From contig NZ_JAFFZM010000038.1 of NCBI RefSeq assembly GCF_017676345.1, positions 1 to 46,154 on the forward strand: a DNA stretch of 46,154 nucleotides, written 5' to 3'. This document shows positions 16,173 to 26,335 of this stretch, in pieces (positions within the stretch are counted from its first letter, which is position 1; the number at the start of each line of letters is the position of its first letter). Both the position numbers and the translations under genes were made by a program. Source of the stretch: Streptomyces smyrnaeus. Its GTDB lineage: Bacteria > Actinomycetota > Actinomycetes > Streptomycetales > Streptomycetaceae. The notes beneath the pieces were generated by a model. It saw nothing but the letters and a program-made list of their open reading frames with translations. It ran no database searches and was not told where the DNA came from.

Positions 16173-18035
16173 ATGACCGAACAGGCCACCGGGGCCCCGA
16201 AACCGCAGCCGCGGGCCCGCAACAGCGGACAGTCCAACTCCGTTCCGGCCCAGGCAGCCCCCCGCATCACGGGCGCCCAGTCCCTCATCCGTGCTCTTGA
16301 GGAAGTCGGCGCCGACACCGTATTCGGCATCCCCGGTGGATGCATCCTGCCCGCCTACGACCCGATGATGGACTCCTCCCGGGTCAGGCACGTCCTGGTC
16401 CGTCACGAGCAGGGCGCGGGTCACGCGGCCACCGGCTACGCGCAGGCCACCGGCAAGGTCGGCGTCTGCATGGCCACCTCGGGCCCCGGCGCCACCAACC
16501 TGGTCACCCCGCTCGCGGACGCCCATATGGACTCCGTGCCGCTGGTCGCCATCACCGGTCAGGTCGCCTCCGGCGCCATCGGCACGGACGCCTTCCAGGA
16601 GGCCGACATCTGCGGCATCTCGATGCCGGTCACCAAGCACAACTTCCTGGTCAGAGACCCGGACGAGATCCCCAGGACCATCGCCGAGGCGTTCCACATC
16701 GCCTCCACGGGCCGCCCCGGCCCCGTGCTGGTGGACATCGCCAAGGACGCGCTGCAGGGCCGGACCACCTTCCAGTGGCCGCCCACCGCCGAGCTGCCCG
16801 GCTACCGCCCGGTGACCAAGCCGCACGGCAAGCAGATCCGCGAGGCCGCCAAGCTGCTCACCGAGGCCCGCCGTCCGGTGCTCTACGTCGGTGGCGGCGT
16901 CCTGAAGGCCGGCGCCACGGCCGAACTGAAGGTGCTCGCCGAGCTGACCGGAGCCCCGGTCACCACCACCCTCATGGGCATCGGTGCCTTCCCCGACAGC
17001 CACCCGCAGCATCTGGGGATGCCCGGCATGCACGGCACCGTGGCCGCCGTCACCGCGCTGCAGAAGGCCGACCTGATCGTCGCCCTCGGCGCCCGCTTCG
17101 ACGACCGCGTCACCGGCAAGCTGGACTCCTTCGCGCCGCACGCCAAGATCGTGCACGCCGACATCGACCCCGCCGAGATCGGCAAGAACCGCGCGGCCGA
17201 CGTGCCCATCGTCGGCGACGCCCGCGAGGTGCTGGCCGACCTCGTCGTCGCCCTGCAGGCCGAGGCGGCCGAGCACCCCGGCGAGCCCGGCGACCGCTAC
17301 GCCGACTGGTGGGCCCTGCTGGACCGCTGGCGCAAGACCTATCCGCTCGGCTACGACCTGCCCGAGGACGGCTCCCTGGCCCCGCAGCAGGTCATCCAGC
17401 GCATCGGCGAGCTGGCCCCGGAGGGCACGATCTTCACTGCGGGCGTCGGCCAGCACCAGATGTGGGCCGCGCACTACGTCACCTATGACCAGCCCGCCAC
17501 CTGGCTCAACTCCGGGGGCCTGGGCACCATGGGTTACGCCGTGCCGGCGGCCCTCGGCGCCAAGGTCGGTATGCCCGACCGCGCGGTGTGGGCCATCGAC
17601 GGGGACGGCTGCTTCCAGATGACCAACCAGGAGCTGGTCACCGCGGCCCTCAACGGCGCGCCCATCAAGGTGGCGATCATCAACAACGGTGCCCTGGGCA
17701 TGGTCCGCCAGTGGCAGACCCTCTTCTACAACCAGCGCTACTCCAACACCGTCCTGCACAACGGCGAGGAGGGCGAGCCGAGCCGGGGCACCCGTGTCCC
17801 CGACTTCGTGAAGCTCGCCGAGGCCATGGGCTGCGTCGGCATCCGCTGCGAGGACCCCGCGCAGCTCGACGCTGTCATCGAGAAGGCCAACGCCATCAAC
17901 GACCGGCCGGTCGTCGTCGACTTCATCGTCCACGAGGACGCCATGGTCTGGCCGATGGTGGCGGCAGGCACCTCCAACGACGAGGTCATGGCGGCCCGCG
18001 GCGTCCGCCCCGACTTCGGCGACAGCGACGACTGA
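16173..18035 (+). CDS. ilvB: Acetolactate synthase large (catalytic) subunit
   Basis: Encodes 620 residues from ATG 16173, with GAGAAGAG upstream. The TPP enzyme condenses two pyruvates to 2-acetolactate (Val/Leu) or pyruvate with 2-oxobutyrate (Ile). Visible features: N-terminal TPP domain with the catalytic Glu in RHEQGAGHAATGYA (Glu79), the central FAD/Rossmann-like domain, and the C-terminal TPP motif beginning GDG (477-479) and ending NNGALGM. The first 30 residues are a variable Pro/Ala-rich lead-in, usual in Streptomyces. First gene of ilvB-ilvN-ilvC, 33 bases ahead of ilvN, and controlled by the leader attenuator at 15965-16081. Confidence 0.97.
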   Translation: MTEQATGAPKPQPRARNSGQSNSVPAQAAPRITGAQSLIRALEEVGADTVFGIPGGCILPAYDPMMDSSRVRHVLVRHEQGAGHAATGYAQATGKVGVCMATSGPGATNLVTPLADAHMDSVPLVAITGQVASGAIGTDAFQEADICGISMPVTKHNFLVRDPDEIPRTIAEAFHIASTGRPGPVLVDIAKDALQGRTTFQWPPTAELPGYRPVTKPHGKQIREAAKLLTEARRPVLYVGGGVLKAGATAELKVLAELTGAPVTTTLMGIGAFPDSHPQHLGMPGMHGTVAAVTALQKADLIVALGARFDDRVTGKLDSFAPHAKIVHADIDPAEIGKNRAADVPIVGDAREVLADLVVALQAEAAEHPGEPGDRYADWWALLDRWRKTYPLGYDLPEDGSLAPQQVIQRIGELAPEGTIFTAGVGQHQMWAAHYVTYDQPATWLNSGGLGTMGYAVPAALGAKVGMPDRAVWAIDGDGCFQMTNQELVTAALNGAPIKVAIINNGALGMVRQWQTLFYNQRYSNTVLHNGEEGEPSRGTRVPDFVKLAEAMGCVGIRCEDPAQLDAVIEKANAINDRPVVVDFIVHEDAMVWPMVAAGTSNDEVMAARGVRPDFGDSDD

Positions 18036-18068
18036 CCGGGAACGCAGGAACGGAAAGGCACTCCAACG

Positions 18069-18593
18069 ATGTCCAAGCACACCCTCTCCGTGCTGGTGGA
18101 GAACACCCCCGGCATCCTGGCCAGGATCGCCTCGCTCTTCTCCCGCCGCGGCTTCAACATCGACTCGCTCGCCGTCGGCGTGACCGAGCACCCCGACATC
18201 TCGCGCATCACCATCGTGGTGAACGTCGAGGACCTGCCGCTGGAGCAGGTCACCAAGCAGCTCAACAAGCTGGTCAACGTCCTCAAGATCGTCGAACTGG
18301 AGCCCTCCTCCGCGGTCCAGCGCGAGCTGGTTCTCGTCAAGGTCCGTGCCGAGGGTGAGACCCGCTCCCAGATCGTGGAGATCGTCCAGCTCTTCCGCGC
18401 CAAGACCGTCGACGTCTCCCCGGAGGCCGTCACCATCGAGGCCACCGGCAGCGCCGACAAGCTGGAGGCGATGCTGAGGATGCTGGAGCCGTACGGCATC
18501 AAGGAACTGGTGCAGTCCGGCACCATCGCCATAGGGCGCGGCGCCCGCTCCATCACCGACCGGAGCCTGCGCGCGCTGGAACGCTCCGCGTGA
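18069..18593 (+). CDS. ilvN: Acetolactate synthase small (regulatory) subunit
   Basis: Encodes 174 residues, the normal length for actinobacterial IlvN. An N-terminal ACT domain (about 4-75: KHTLSVLVENTPGILARIAS followed by LFSRRGFNIDSLAVG) gives valine feedback inhibition; the C-terminal ALS_ss_C domain (about 80-165) includes VDVSPEAVTIEATGSADKLE. It binds and activates IlvB. The preceding GGAACGGAAAGG may provide the ribosome-binding site, and the 33-base gap from ilvB supports one transcript. Confidence 0.96.
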   Translation: MSKHTLSVLVENTPGILARIASLFSRRGFNIDSLAVGVTEHPDISRITIVVNVEDLPLEQVTKQLNKLVNVLKIVELEPSSAVQRELVLVKVRAEGETRSQIVEIVQLFRAKTVDVSPEAVTIEATGSADKLEAMLRMLEPYGIKELVQSGTIAIGRGARSITDRSLRALERSA

Positions 18594-18674
18594 TCGAGCG
18601 CCCCTGACCGACCCCGTCCGCCCGGCCGTCATAGGTTGGGCAGCACCAATCATCAGCACAAGGAGAATCCCCAA

Positions 18675-19673
18675 GTGGCCGAGCTGTTCTACGACGACGA
18701 CGCCGATCTGTCCATCATCCAGGGCCGCAAGGTCGCGGTCCTCGGATACGGCAGCCAGGGCCACGCCCACGCGCTGTCCCTGCGTGACTCGGGCGTCGAC
18801 GTCCGGGTCGGCCTGCACGAGGGCTCGAAGTCCCGGACCAAGGCCGAGGAGCAGGGCCTGCGGGTGACCACGCCCGCCGAGGCCGTCCAGGAAGCGGACG
18901 TGATCATGGTCCTGGTTCCGGACCCGGTCCAGGCCAAGGTCTACGAGGAGTCGATCGCCCCGCACCTCAAGGACGGCGACGCCCTCTTCTTCGGCCACGG
19001 TCTGAACATCCGCTACGGGTTCATCAAGCCCCCGGCCTCTGTCGACGTGTGCATGGTCGCTCCCAAGGGCCCGGGCCACCTGGTCCGCCGCCAGTACGAG
19101 GAGGGCCGCGGCGTGCCGTGCATCGCGGCCGTCGAGCAGGACGCCGGCGGCAACGCGTTCGCGCTGGCGCTGTCGTACGCGAAGGCCATCGGCGGCACCC
19201 GGGCCGGCGTCATCAAGACCACCTTCACCGAGGAGACCGAGACCGACCTGTTCGGTGAGCAGGCTGTGCTGTGCGGCGGTACGGCCGCGCTGGTCAAGGC
19301 GGGCTTCGACACCCTGGTGGAGGCCGGCTACCAGCCGGAGATCGCCTACTTCGAGTGCCTCCACGAGCTGAAGCTGATCGTGGACCTCATGTACGAGGGC
19401 GGCCTGGAGAAGATGCGCTGGTCCGTCTCCGAGACCGCCGAGTGGGGCGACTACACCTCCGGCCCGCGGGTGATCAACGAGCAGACGCGCGCCGAGATGA
19501 AGAAGATCCTCGGCGAGATCCAGGACGGCTCCTTCGCCAACAACTGGATGGCCGAGTACAACGCCGGCCTGCCCAAGTACAACGAGTACAAGAAGGCCGA
19601 CCAGGACCACCTCCTGGAGACCACGGGCAAGAAGCTGCGCTCCCTGATGAGCTGGGTCGACGAGGACAAGTAA
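18675..19673 (+). CDS. ilvC: Ketol-acid reductoisomerase, class I
   Basis: Encodes 332 residues from the GTG at 18675 (VAELFYDDDADLSIIQGRKV), chosen because AAGGAG lies 10 bases upstream; an in-frame ATG at 18636 would add 13 residues without a good site. The short (class I) form is shown by length. NADPH Rossmann motif GYGSQG at 24-29 with the phosphate-binding loop EGSKSRTKA; metal and catalytic residues in APKGPGHLVRRQYEEG, DLFGEQAVLCGG and AYFECLHELKLIVDLMYEGG. It converts acetolactate or acetohydroxybutyrate to the dihydroxyacid. Third gene of the operon, 81 bases after ilvN, with a strong stem-loop downstream. Confidence 0.97.
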   Translation: MAELFYDDDADLSIIQGRKVAVLGYGSQGHAHALSLRDSGVDVRVGLHEGSKSRTKAEEQGLRVTTPAEAVQEADVIMVLVPDPVQAKVYEESIAPHLKDGDALFFGHGLNIRYGFIKPPASVDVCMVAPKGPGHLVRRQYEEGRGVPCIAAVEQDAGGNAFALALSYAKAIGGTRAGVIKTTFTEETETDLFGEQAVLCGGTAALVKAGFDTLVEAGYQPEIAYFECLHELKLIVDLMYEGGLEKMRWSVSETAEWGDYTSGPRVINEQTRAEMKKILGEIQDGSFANNWMAEYNAGLPKYNEYKKADQDHLLETTGKKLRSLMSWVDEDK

Positions 19674-19687
19674 CCCGCACGCCCTGT

Positions 19688-19726
19688 TGTGGGCGGTCGT
19701 TCCCCCCGGCGGCCCGACCGCCCACA
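19688..19726 (+). terminator. Stem-loop after ilvC
   Basis: TGTGGGCGGTCG (19688-19699) is perfectly complementary to CGACCGCCCACA (19715-19726): a 12-base-pair stem with a 15-base loop, 14 bases after the ilvC stop. No T-tract follows, which is usual for Streptomyces terminators. It probably separates ilvBNC from serA. Confidence 0.65.
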
Positions 19727-19770
19727 CCGGTGTGGACCCAAAGCGCCCACATCGGGGGCGGGACCCTCGA

Positions 19771-19776
19771 TAGACT
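19771..19776 (+). promoter_or_regulatory. serA: Candidate -10 box for serA
   Basis: TAGACT fits the vegetative -10 consensus and lies between the ilvC stem-loop and serA. It would give a 5' leader of about 130 bases. No good -35 element was seen, so this is a weak call. Confidence 0.35.
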
Positions 19777-19914
19777 GCTGAGCCACAGGCTCACAGCGTC
19801 GTGCGTCTGCCCCTCCGCCCTCCGCCCTTCCCCCGGACCCCGTCCGGGAGGGACCCCCGGCCCCCGCAGGGAATCCGCAGGGAAAACGCGCCGTCCCAAG
19901 AATTTGGAGACCAC

Positions 19915-21504
19915 GTGAGCAAGCCCGTAGTACTCATCGCCGAAGAGCTGTCGCCCGCGACCGTCGACGCGCTGGGCCCGGATTTCGAGATCCGGCACTG
20001 TGACGGCGCCGACCGGGGCGAACTCCTCCCCGCTCTCGCCGATGTGGACGCCGTCCTCGTCCGCTCCGCCACCAAGATCGACGCCGAGGCCATCGCGGCG
20101 GCGAAGAAGCTCAAGGTGGTCGCCCGCGCCGGCGTCGGGCTCGACAACGTGGATGTCCCCGCGGCCACCAAGGCAGGCGTGATGGTGGTCAACGCGCCGA
20201 CCTCCAACATCGTCACCGCCGCCGAGCTGGCCTGCGGGCTGCTCGTCGCGACGGCCCGCAACATCCCGCAGGCCAACACCGCGCTCAAGAACGGCGAGTG
20301 GAAGCGCAGCAAGTACACCGGGGTCGAGCTGAGCGAGAAGACGCTCGGCGTCGTCGGCCTCGGCCGGATCGGGGTGCTGGTGGCCCAGCGCATGTCGGCG
20401 TTCGGGATGAAGGTCGTCGCCTACGACCCGTTCGTGCAGCCCGCACGGGCCGCGCAGATGGGCGTCAAGCTGCTCTCGCTGGACGAGCTGCTGGAGGTGG
20501 CGGACTTCATCACCGTCCACCTGCCCAAGACCCCCGAGACCCTCGGGCTGATCGGTGACGAGGCGCTGCACAAGGTCAAGCCCAGCGTGCGCATCGTCAA
20601 CGCGGCGCGCGGTGGCATCGTGGACGAGGAGGCGCTGGCCGCGGCGCTCAAGGAGGGCCGCGTGGCGGGTGCGGGCCTGGACGTGTACGCCTCCGAGCCG
20701 TGCACCGACTCCCCGCTCTTTGCCTTCGACCAGGTCGTGTGCACCCCGCATCTGGGGGCCTCCACCGGGGAGGCGCAGGAGAAGGCGGGCATCGCGGTCG
20801 CCAAATCGGTGCGGCTGGCGCTGGCGGGTGAGCTGGTCCCCGACGCGGTCAACGTGCAGGGCGGGGTCATCGCCGAGGACGTGCGCCCGGCGCTGCCGCT
20901 CGCCGAGAAGCTGGGCCGGATCTTCACCGCGCTGGCCGGCGAGGTCGCCGTCCGGCTGGATGTCGAGGTGTACGGCGAGATCACCCAGCACGATGTCAAG
21001 GTGCTGGAACTGTCCGCGCTCAAGGGCGTGTTCGAGGACGTGGTGGACGAGACGGTCTCCTACGTCAACGCTCCGCTGTTCGCCCAGGAGCGCGGTGTCG
21101 AGGTGCGGCTGACCACTTCCAGCGAGTCCGCCGAGCACCGCAACGTGGTGATCGTGCGCGGCACCCTGGCCAACGGTGAGGAGGTCTCCGCCTCCGGCAC
21201 CCTGTCCGGTCCCAAGCACCTGCAGAAGATCGTCGCCATCAACGAGCACGGCGTGGACCTCGCCGTCGCCGACCACATGGCCTTCCTGCGCTACAGCGAC
21301 CGGCCCGGCGTCGTCGGCACCGTCGGCCGCATCCTGGGCGAGGCGGGCATCAACATCGCCGGTATGCAGGTCTCCCGCGCGGAGGAGGGCGGCGAGGCGC
21401 TGGTCGCGCTCACCGTCGACGACACGATCGGCGCCACGGTGCTGGGCGAGATCGCCGAGGAGATCGGCGCCACCCACGCCCGGGCGGTCAACCTCACGGA
21501 GTGA
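19915..21504 (+). CDS. serA: D-3-phosphoglycerate dehydrogenase
   Basis: Encodes 529 residues from the GTG at 19915 (site TTGGAGA); the upstream extension of the frame is low-complexity. It oxidises 3-phosphoglycerate to 3-phosphohydroxypyruvate, the first step of serine synthesis. Length and order match the long type I enzyme of actinobacteria: substrate and NAD domains (GLGRIGVLVAQRM Rossmann motif, catalytic RGGIVDEEAL and TPHLGAST), the intervening ASB domain (about 320-450) and a C-terminal ACT domain (about 455-529, YSDRPGVVGTVGRILGEAGI) that senses serine. Separated from ilvC by a stem-loop and its own likely promoter. Confidence 0.96.
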   Translation: MSKPVVLIAEELSPATVDALGPDFEIRHCDGADRGELLPALADVDAVLVRSATKIDAEAIAAAKKLKVVARAGVGLDNVDVPAATKAGVMVVNAPTSNIVTAAELACGLLVATARNIPQANTALKNGEWKRSKYTGVELSEKTLGVVGLGRIGVLVAQRMSAFGMKVVAYDPFVQPARAAQMGVKLLSLDELLEVADFITVHLPKTPETLGLIGDEALHKVKPSVRIVNAARGGIVDEEALAAALKEGRVAGAGLDVYASEPCTDSPLFAFDQVVCTPHLGASTGEAQEKAGIAVAKSVRLALAGELVPDAVNVQGGVIAEDVRPALPLAEKLGRIFTALAGEVAVRLDVEVYGEITQHDVKVLELSALKGVFEDVVDETVSYVNAPLFAQERGVEVRLTTSSESAEHRNVVIVRGTLANGEEVSASGTLSGPKHLQKIVAINEHGVDLAVADHMAFLRYSDRPGVVGTVGRILGEAGINIAGMQVSRAEEGGEALVALTVDDTIGATVLGEIAEEIGATHARAVNLTE

Positions 21505-21532
21505 GCGAGTCCCGCCCTCGCCTTTTCCGGCC

Positions 21533-21616
21533 AGGGGGTGCCCCTGCCTGATATCCGCAGGGTGCGGGTGGGGTGTGGCTTGGCGCGCAGTTCCCCGCGC
21601 CCCTTCGGGGCGCGGG
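21533..21616 (-). repeat. Dispersed Streptomyces-type palindromic repeat, copy A
   Basis: On the minus strand this reads as the same element as copy B at 26251-26329. Shared blocks in order: an identical 20-mer GGGGCGCGGGGAACTGCGCG (here 21584-21603), a CCAC block, CCCGCA, CCTGCG and GGCA-CCCCT. It sits between the convergent serA and pucR genes. At its edge CCCGCGCCCC (21594-21603) and GGGGCGCGGG (21607-21616) form a 10-base-pair hairpin with a TTC loop, so it may serve as a bidirectional terminator. Confidence 0.75.
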
Positions 21617-21618
21617 CC

Positions 21619-22827
21619 TCAGCCCAGGCGTTCGGTCTTCAACGCCATGTGGAGAAGGAGCCGGTCCTCGCCCTCGTCCAGGTCGAGCCCGGTGAGACGC
21701 TCCACCCGGGAGAGCCGGTAGTAGAGGGTCTGCCGGTGGATGCCGAGCACGGCGGCGGCCCGCCCCGCCTGGCCTGCGCAGTCGAGGAAGACCTCCGCCG
21801 TCCGTGCCAGTTCGCGATGGGTGGGGCGCAGCAGTTCCCGTACGGCGGGATCGGGTGGGGAGCCGGGGGTGCGGGGGATGCCGGTGAGCATGCGGTAGGG
21901 GCCGATGGTGTCCCACTCGGCGAGGGCGCCCGGTCGGGAGGCGGCGGCTGCCGCCCGGGCCGCGGCGCGGGCCTCGCGCCAGGCGGCGGGCAGGTCCGCC
22001 AGGTCGGTACGGGGGCTGCTCAGCCCGGCGGTGGGGCCCGGCCGGGCGGCGCCCTCGGGCTCCGCCGGGGGCGTCGCGGGCCGGCCGGGGGAGCGCAGCA
22101 GCCGGTCGGCCGCCGTACGGGCCGCCTCCAGACCGTGCGGGGTACGCAGCCGAACGAGCGCGGCCAGCGCGCCGTCCCGTACGCACTGCGCCGCGAGCCG
22201 GGGGAGTGCGGCGGGCGGCGGCGCCGCGGCCGGGTCCTCTTCCTCGGGCCACGGCAACACCGCCACCAGCACCAACGTCCCGGACGCGGCCTCGCCCAGT
22301 GCCGTGCGCAGCCCGGCGACCGCCTCGTCCCGTGCGGCCCCGCCGCGCTCGGCGAGCGCGGCGTGCAGCAGCCCTGCGGTCCGCTCCTCGGCGCGGGAGT
22401 CCGCCGCGAGCTGGGCGCCGGTGCGGCCGGCGACCGCCATCGCCGCGGCCAGCCGGGGATCGGTCAGCTCCAGCCGGCCGTCGTCCAGCAGCCAGATGTA
22501 GCCGTGGACGACCCCGCGGTCGCGCACCGGAAGACAGATCCTGCCGTGCACCACCCCCGCCGCCGGGTCGGGAGGGATCCGGACGGGGCCGTCGGCCCGG
22601 GCGATGCCGTAGCTCTCGAAGAAGGCCCGCACGGCCGGGGTGGAGCGGCGCTGCAGGATGGTGCGGGTGCGTACCGAGTCCAGCGCGGGCCCGGTCGCCT
22701 GCTCCTCGTCGTCCCCGCCCTCGTGCGCGCCGAAGGCGATCAGCGAGAAGTCCCGGCCCTCCAACGTGGCCGGGGTGCCCAGCAGCTGGGAGACCTCGTC
22801 GATCAGCGCCTGATAGTCCTCGCGCAT
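21619..22827 (-). CDS. PucR-family transcriptional regulator
   Basis: Encodes 402 residues from ATG 22827 (MREDYQALIDEVSQLLGTPA), chosen because GGGAGG lies 8 bases upstream and the conserved PucR N-terminus begins here; the frame stays open to a GTG at 22959. Order: N-terminal sensor-like region, a CdaR GGDEF-like middle, and a C-terminal HTH_30 (AAVLGIHRQTLYYRLSRVER). Divergent from putA-pruA, which makes it the likely regulator of proline catabolism; PucR proteins next to proline dehydrogenase genes are common in actinobacteria. The ligand (proline or P5C) is inferred. An inverted repeat at 22930-22949 in the shared intergenic region is the likely binding site. Confidence 0.88.
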   Translation of the reverse strand: MREDYQALIDEVSQLLGTPATLEGRDFSLIAFGAHEGGDDEEQATGPALDSVRTRTILQRRSTPAVRAFFESYGIARADGPVRIPPDPAAGVVHGRICLPVRDRGVVHGYIWLLDDGRLELTDPRLAAAMAVAGRTGAQLAADSRAEERTAGLLHAALAERGGAARDEAVAGLRTALGEAASGTLVLVAVLPWPEEEDPAAAPPPAALPRLAAQCVRDGALAALVRLRTPHGLEAARTAADRLLRSPGRPATPPAEPEGAARPGPTAGLSSPRTDLADLPAAWREARAAARAAAAASRPGALAEWDTIGPYRMLTGIPRTPGSPPDPAVRELLRPTHRELARTAEVFLDCAGQAGRAAAVLGIHRQTLYYRLSRVERLTGLDLDEGEDRLLLHMALKTERLG

Positions 22828-22929
22828 GCCGTGGGCCTCCCGCAGCCGGTGCTGGTGTTGCTCGATGTCTTCCGGCGTCGCCCGGCGCCCCCGAGGGGCC
22901 GGTGTGTCGCCGTGTGTCGCCGCCACCAT

Positions 22930-22949
22930 TCTCATACAGATGTCTGAGA
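22930..22949. promoter_or_regulatory. Candidate operator between pucR and putA
   Basis: TCTCATACAGATGTCTGAGA: the two 10-base halves match as inverted repeats at 8 of 10 positions, with an inner CAGA-TG-TCTG. It is about 103 bases before pucR and 138 before putA. A PucR binding site is the simplest reading. Confidence 0.45.
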
Positions 22950-23087
22950 GCCGGGCCACGGACGCGTGACACCTGTCGATGGTCCGGCCGGGGAAACGCT
23001 CCTTAACTTCGTAGTGGCTCCCGCGTCACGCCTTCGCTGCGCGCGCGTCATCGAGCCGCCCACAAGAACAATCCGTGGAGGTGCCCC

Positions 23088-24014
23088 GTGCTGGGACCCG
23101 TGCTCCTCGCCGCCGCGCGCAGCGACAGCATCCGCCGCCTCGTCTCGGCCGCTCCGGTCACCCGCCCGATGGTGGACCGGTTCGTGGCGGGCGAGCAGCT
23201 CGATCAGTGTCTGGCCTCCGTCACGACGCTCGCCGGACGCGGTATGCAGGTCACCATCGACCATCTCGGCGAGGACATCACCGACCGGTCGGAAGCCCTC
23301 CGCAACCGTGACGCCTACCTGGCGCTGTGCGACGCGCTGGCCGGTGCCGGGCTCGCGGAGCACGCCGAGATGTCGGTCAAGCTCTCCGCCTTCGGGCAGG
23401 CGCTCCCGGGCGGGCACGACCTGGCCTATGAGAACGTCCTGCCCGTCGTGGAGGCCGCCACCGCCGCCGGTACGACGGTCACCCTGGACATGGAGGACCA
23501 CACCACGATCGACTCCACGCTCGCCGTCCTCGGACAGCTGCGTGAGCGCTTCCCCGGCACCGGCGCCGTGCTCCAGTCGTATCTCTTCCGCACCGAGGAG
23601 GACTGCCGCGCGCTGGCCGGCGACGGTTCCCGGGTCCGGCTGGTCAAGGGCGCCTACAAGGAGCCCGCCTCGGTCGCCTACCAGGACAAGCGCGAGGTCG
23701 ACCGGGCGTATGTGCGCTGTCTGAAGATCCTCATGGCCGGCAAGGGCTACCCGATGGTGGGTTCCCACGATCCTCGCATGGTGGCCATCGCCCAGGACCT
23801 GGCCGAGCGTTACGGTCGAAAGCGGGACGACTTCGAATTCCAGATGCTCTACGGCATCCGCGGAGCCGAGCAGGAGCGACTGGTCGCGCAGGGTCACCGG
23901 ATGCGCGTCTATGTCCCGTACGGCACCGACTGGTACGGCTACTTCATGCGACGCCTCGCGGAGCGCCCGGCGAACATGGCCTTCTTCCTGAGGTCCCTGA
24001 TCACCCGGAGCTGA
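23088..24014 (+). CDS. putA: Proline dehydrogenase
   Basis: Encodes 308 residues from the GTG at 23088 with a strong GGAGGTG site. A monofunctional, FAD-dependent PRODH barrel that oxidises proline to 1-pyrroline-5-carboxylate and passes electrons to the respiratory chain. Typical segments: VTIDHLGEDITDRSEA, VKLSAFGQALPGG, TLDMEDHTTIDSTL, RVRLVKGAYKEP and the C-terminal YVPYGTDWYGYFMRRLAERP, where paired Arg residues bind the substrate carboxylate. Followed 86 bases later by pruA, so the two-step pathway to glutamate is encoded together; the product is passed to that enzyme. Confidence 0.95.
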   Translation: MLGPVLLAAARSDSIRRLVSAAPVTRPMVDRFVAGEQLDQCLASVTTLAGRGMQVTIDHLGEDITDRSEALRNRDAYLALCDALAGAGLAEHAEMSVKLSAFGQALPGGHDLAYENVLPVVEAATAAGTTVTLDMEDHTTIDSTLAVLGQLRERFPGTGAVLQSYLFRTEEDCRALAGDGSRVRLVKGAYKEPASVAYQDKREVDRAYVRCLKILMAGKGYPMVGSHDPRMVAIAQDLAERYGRKRDDFEFQMLYGIRGAEQERLVAQGHRMRVYVPYGTDWYGYFMRRLAERPANMAFFLRSLITRS

Positions 24015-24100
24015 TCACCCGGAGCTGATCACTCGCCGCCGACCACCCAGCTGAGACGCCGGCACCGACCGACCGCCCGACCCCGACACAAGGAGCAACC

Positions 24101-25732
<1,632 letters not shown>

Positions 25733-25757
25733 TGCCCCCGTGACCGCTGTGCGATGA

Positions 25758-25803
25758 GGGCCCGGCCCCCTTCTCCTCCGTACGGATGGAGGGGGCCGGG
25801 CCC
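25758..25803 (+). terminator. Terminator hairpin after pruA
   Basis: GGGCCCGGCCCCC (25758-25770) pairs perfectly over 13 bases with GGGGGCCGGGCCC (25791-25803); the loop itself contains the palindrome TCCGTACGGA. Followed by GTTCTCGTGTT rather than a true T-tract. Confidence 0.75.
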
Positions 25804-25839
25804 GTTCTCGTGTTCGGCTCGGATGTGGGGCTCGTCTCA

Positions 25840-25905
25840 GATAGTAGGAAGCCCAACTATTTGGCGAGACATCACGGCTGAGGCCTTCTATCTTTGTAGG
25901 AAGCC
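25840..25905. repeat. Cluster of GTAGGAAGCC-type sites
   Basis: GTAGGAAGCC occurs at 25844-25853 and again at 25896-25905 in the same orientation, 52 bases apart. A related inverted copy, AGGCCTTCTATC, lies at 25881-25892 (reverse GATAGAAGGCCT, compare GATAGTAGGAAGCC). The stretch is AT-rich for this genome and lies upstream of the 42-residue gene. It looks like a set of protein-binding sites; the protein is unknown. Confidence 0.5.
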
Positions 25906-26067
25906 GATCGTCCCGCTCGACCGAGCGCTTCGCGGATGTGGCGCCCGTGCGTCCCAGGCAGGTGATCCCTGCCGCACCGGTTGTCCCCGCACCGTTGGCT
26001 GTCCGGCAGATCTCTCCTCGCGTCTTGCGTCAAGCGTCATGCGCCGTGCAGAAGGAGTTGCATTCCT

Positions 26068-26196
26068 ATGGCCACGCCCACAGCCACCCACGTTCCCGCC
26101 TCTCGCGTTCGCCGCTCCCGTGCCGCCGCCCGCCTCCGCGAAGAGGACCGCCGCAAGGCGGCCGAAGCGCTGCAGCGCGCCTTCGACCGCCGCTGA
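26068..26196 (+). CDS. 42-residue Ala/Arg-rich small protein
   Basis: Starts MATPTATHVPASRVRRSRAA and ends EALQRAFDRR; ATG 26068 is 10 bases after a good GAAGGAG site. The C-terminal two thirds would form one amphipathic, highly charged helix (Arg/Ala/Glu). No signal peptide or TM segment and no family recognised. It is too short to be certain, but the ribosome-binding site, codon bias and placement after a promoter-like repeat cluster support it. A longer frame from 25981 is less likely. Confidence 0.55.
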   Translation: MATPTATHVPASRVRRSRAAARLREEDRRKAAEALQRAFDRR

Positions 26197-26250
26197 CCCC
26201 TCCGGGGCGCCCAGCCCCGCAGAGGGTTGCCCTTGGGGGCTGGGAGGTGG

Positions 26251-26329
26251 CCCTTTCAGGGGCGCGGGGAACTGCGCGAGCGACCACAACGCGCCCGCAG
26301 CCTGCGACGCGCAGCAAGGGGCAGCCCCT
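26251..26329 (+). repeat. Dispersed Streptomyces-type palindromic repeat, copy B
   Basis: Same element as copy A, in the opposite orientation; the identical 20-mer GGGGCGCGGGGAACTGCGCG is at 26259-26278, followed by CCAC, CCCGCA, CCTGCG and GGCAGCCCCT blocks. It begins with a small CCCT-TTC-AGGG hairpin. Like copy A it lies between convergent genes (the small protein and the phosphoesterase). Confidence 0.75.
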
Positions 26330-26335
26330 CCCCGA

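Noticed and set aside
16020..19727. A 1235-codon open frame on the minus strand across ilvB, ilvN and ilvC
   Set aside because: It is antisense to three unmistakable genes and has His/Gly/Asp-rich, family-free sequence. Such long antisense frames are an artefact of GC-biased third positions.
22828..22959. Longer PucR N-terminus starting at GTG 22959 or ATG 22935/22929
   Set aside because: These starts lack a convincing ribosome-binding site, lie outside the conserved PucR N-terminus and would put the palindrome at or inside the gene start.
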